This document shows positions 5,787-6,815 of a DNA stretch of 6,815 nt, piece by piece (within the stretch, counting starts at the first letter, position 1; each line of letters opens with the position of its first letter). Position numbers and translations under genes: made by a program. The notes under the pieces are model-generated. The model did no database searches. It saw only the letters and a program-made list of their open reading frames with translations, and was not told the DNA's origin. The stretch comes from an uncultured Oscillospiraceae bacterium (lineage in GTDB: Bacteria > Bacillota > Clostridia > Oscillospirales > Acutalibacteraceae): contig URDW01000115.1 in assembly GCA_900546735.1 (NCBI GenBank), positions 1 to 6,815 of the forward strand, given 5' to 3'.

Positions 5787-6647
5787 ATGAAACTGGAACT
5801 TCAGAACTTAACAAAAGATTATTCCGGCAATAAAGCTGTAAACGATCTGAGCCTTACGCTGGAGGCAGGCATTTACGGCCTGCTTGGGCCGAACGGTTCG
5901 GGCAAGACGACGCTGATCAACCTGCTTACCGACAACGTAAAGCGCACGTCCGGCTCTGTCTTGCTGGATGGGAAGGAAATTTTGTCGCTTGGCGCAAAGT
6001 ACCGTGAAAAGATCGGCTACATGCCGCAGCAGCAGGCGCTTTACGATGCGTTTACAGCTTCCATGTTTTTAAAATACATGTGTTCTGTAAAAGGTGTAAA
6101 GTGCAGCGGTAAAACGATCGACGAAATGCTGCAAAAGGTGAATTTGGCCGAAGTGAAAAACAAAAAGGCCGGTTCATTTTCCGGCGGCATGAAACGGCGG
6201 CTGCTTTTTGCGCAGGCGCTTTTAGGCGACCCGCAGATCCTGGTGCTCGACGAGCCTACCGCCGGGCTTGACCCGAAAGAGCGCATTAATTTTAGAAATA
6301 TGCTGGCTGAACTGTCGCAGGACAAGATTATTTTGCTTGCCACGCACATTGTGTCAGACATTGAGTGTATTGCCGACGAGGTGATCCTGCTGAAAAAAGG
6401 CCGGGTCATCCAAAAAGACACGCCGGAAAATTTGATGAAAAGCGTTGCCGGCAAAGTTTACGAGGTGCGCGCCGATAAAAGGGAACTGCTTGCTTTGCAG
6501 CGCCAGGCCGGGCTTGGCAACATTATCCATGACCAAAACGGTATTTCTTTGCGTATTGTTACAGATGATCCACATACAGATTATCTGCCAGTCCAAAACA
6601 CATCGCTGGAAGATGTGTACCTTTATTATTTTGAATATTTAAAATAA
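5787..6647 (+). CDS. ABC transporter ATP-binding protein
   Basis: A 286-residue cytoplasmic ATPase that would power the permease encoded just upstream (stop and start one base apart, so translation is likely coupled). All motifs are present: Walker A GPNGSGKT (34-41), Q-loop in GYMPQQQ (77-83), signature FSGGMKRR (131-138, with Phe in place of the usual Leu), Walker B ILVLDEP (151-157) with catalytic Glu156, D-loop AGLDP (159-163) and switch His187 in ATHIVSD. The core of about 215 residues is followed by a 70-residue C-terminal extension ending SLEDVYLYYFEYLK; this SLED-(V/I)-(Y/F) ending is common in CcmA/BcrA-type ATPases of ABC-2 exporters. Because the permease seems to carry both membrane halves, a homodimer of this ATPase per permease chain is the simplest stoichiometry (inference). 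Nothing in the gene indicates the substrate. Confidence 0.95.
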   Translation: MKLELQNLTKDYSGNKAVNDLSLTLEAGIYGLLGPNGSGKTTLINLLTDNVKRTSGSVLLDGKEILSLGAKYREKIGYMPQQQALYDAFTASMFLKYMCSVKGVKCSGKTIDEMLQKVNLAEVKNKKAGSFSGGMKRRLLFAQALLGDPQILVLDEPTAGLDPKERINFRNMLAELSQDKIILLATHIVSDIECIADEVILLKKGRVIQKDTPENLMKSVAGKVYEVRADKRELLALQRQAGLGNIIHDQNGISLRIVTDDPHTDYLPVQNTSLEDVYLYYFEYLK

Positions 6648-6648
6648 G

Positions 6649-6768
6649 CACAAGAAAGCGGTGTGCGGCTGCACTTTTTTAAAGCATGTCAAGAATGTTT
6701 TAGAATTAGTACCAGATGATTATCCAGGCAAAGCTGAATTGCTGAGTAGAATCAATTATATGCTATAT
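6649..6768 (+). other. Unidentified open frame running into the 3' adapter
   Basis: From 6649 to the adapter one frame stays open; its latter part (about 6685-6768) reads like real protein, HVKNVLELVPDDYPGK followed by AELLSRINYMLY. No ATG precedes it in frame; the only candidate start, GTG at 6661, has no ribosome binding site and overlaps the terminator hairpin. Codons here (TTA, GTA, CCA, GAT) look more AT-rich than in the transporter genes. It could be a fragment of a broken gene, the interior of a gene disturbed by a chimeric assembly end, or chance. I do not recognise the product. The frame's continuation past 6768 (LSLIHISEPTR) is adapter. Confidence 0.25.
6663..6680 (+). terminator. 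Weak intrinsic terminator candidate after the ATPase
   Basis: GTGC (6663-6666), a loop of GGCT, and GCAC (6671-6674) form a 4-bp GC-rich hairpin followed directly by six T. The position, 16 bases after the ATPase stop, and the T-run fit a terminator, but the stem is short. Confidence 0.35.
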
Positions 6769-6815
6769 CTGTCTCTTATACACATCTCCGAGCCCACGAG
6801 ACACTGAGCGATCTC
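6769..6815 (-). other. Sequencing adapter (Nextera P7-side with index), not genomic
   Basis: Positions 6769-6787 are CTGTCTCTTATACACATCT, the reverse complement of the Tn5 mosaic end. Positions 6788-6802 are CCGAGCCCACGAGAC, the read-2 adapter. Then ACTGAGCG (6803-6810) sits where the i7 index belongs (from memory, index N724), followed by ATCTC, the start of the P7 sequence. This is read-through adapter left on the contig. Confidence 0.98.

Noticed and set aside
1..6815. The 19-bp mosaic-end sequences as terminal inverted repeats of a Tn5-like transposon
   Set aside because: They are flanked by Nextera adapter and index sequences and there is no transposase gene; they are library-preparation artefacts.

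Overview
This is a short assembled contig with un-trimmed sequencing adapters at both ends. Positions 1-40 and 6769-6815 are Illumina Nextera-type adapter and index sequence, so only about 41-6768 is biological, and both biological ends are assembly ends rather than natural boundaries. The source looks like an uncultured Gram-positive anaerobe of the Clostridia, possibly Oscillospiraceae/Ruminococcaceae-like. That rests on purine-rich Shine-Dalgarno sites (AGGAGG, AAGGAG), a lipoprotein signal peptide, a Cys/His-motif propeller lipoprotein of a kind common in gut Firmicutes, and moderate GC. The taxon is an inference.

Layout, all genes on the + strand. (1) 42-470: the 3' part of a small secreted or membrane-anchored protein gene (copy P1), cut by the contig end. 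(2) 504-1154: a full paralogue with an N-terminal membrane anchor (P2). (3) 1191-2378: a lipoprotein predicted to fold as a beta-propeller (L1). (4) 2379-2618: a 240-base gap with a perfect 15-bp inverted repeat (likely terminator) and a possible promoter. (5) 2619-3263: a third paralogue (P3). (6) About 3280-3384: a decayed remnant of a second lipoprotein gene, keeping pieces matching both ends of L1 but missing its body. (7) 3386-5785: a 799-residue ABC transporter permease made of two fused six-helix halves. (8) 5787-6647: its ABC ATPase. (9) 6648-6768: a weak hairpin with a T-run and an unidentified open frame running into the adapter.

The array reads as repeats of an ancestral 'anchored protein P + lipoprotein L' unit, P1-P2-L1 and P3-(L2 remnant), ending in an ABC exporter-like permease/ATPase pair. 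The remnant's stop codon lies one base before the permease start, so the permease was probably once translated just behind a lipoprotein gene. P2 and P3 share a nearly identical 5' block (about 91% over 243 nt by hand count) followed by strongly diverged C-terminal ectodomains that keep four cysteines. The working hypothesis is a cell-surface module: an ABC-2-like transporter of unknown substrate with duplicated, diversifying extracytoplasmic accessory proteins. No function is demonstrated by the sequence.
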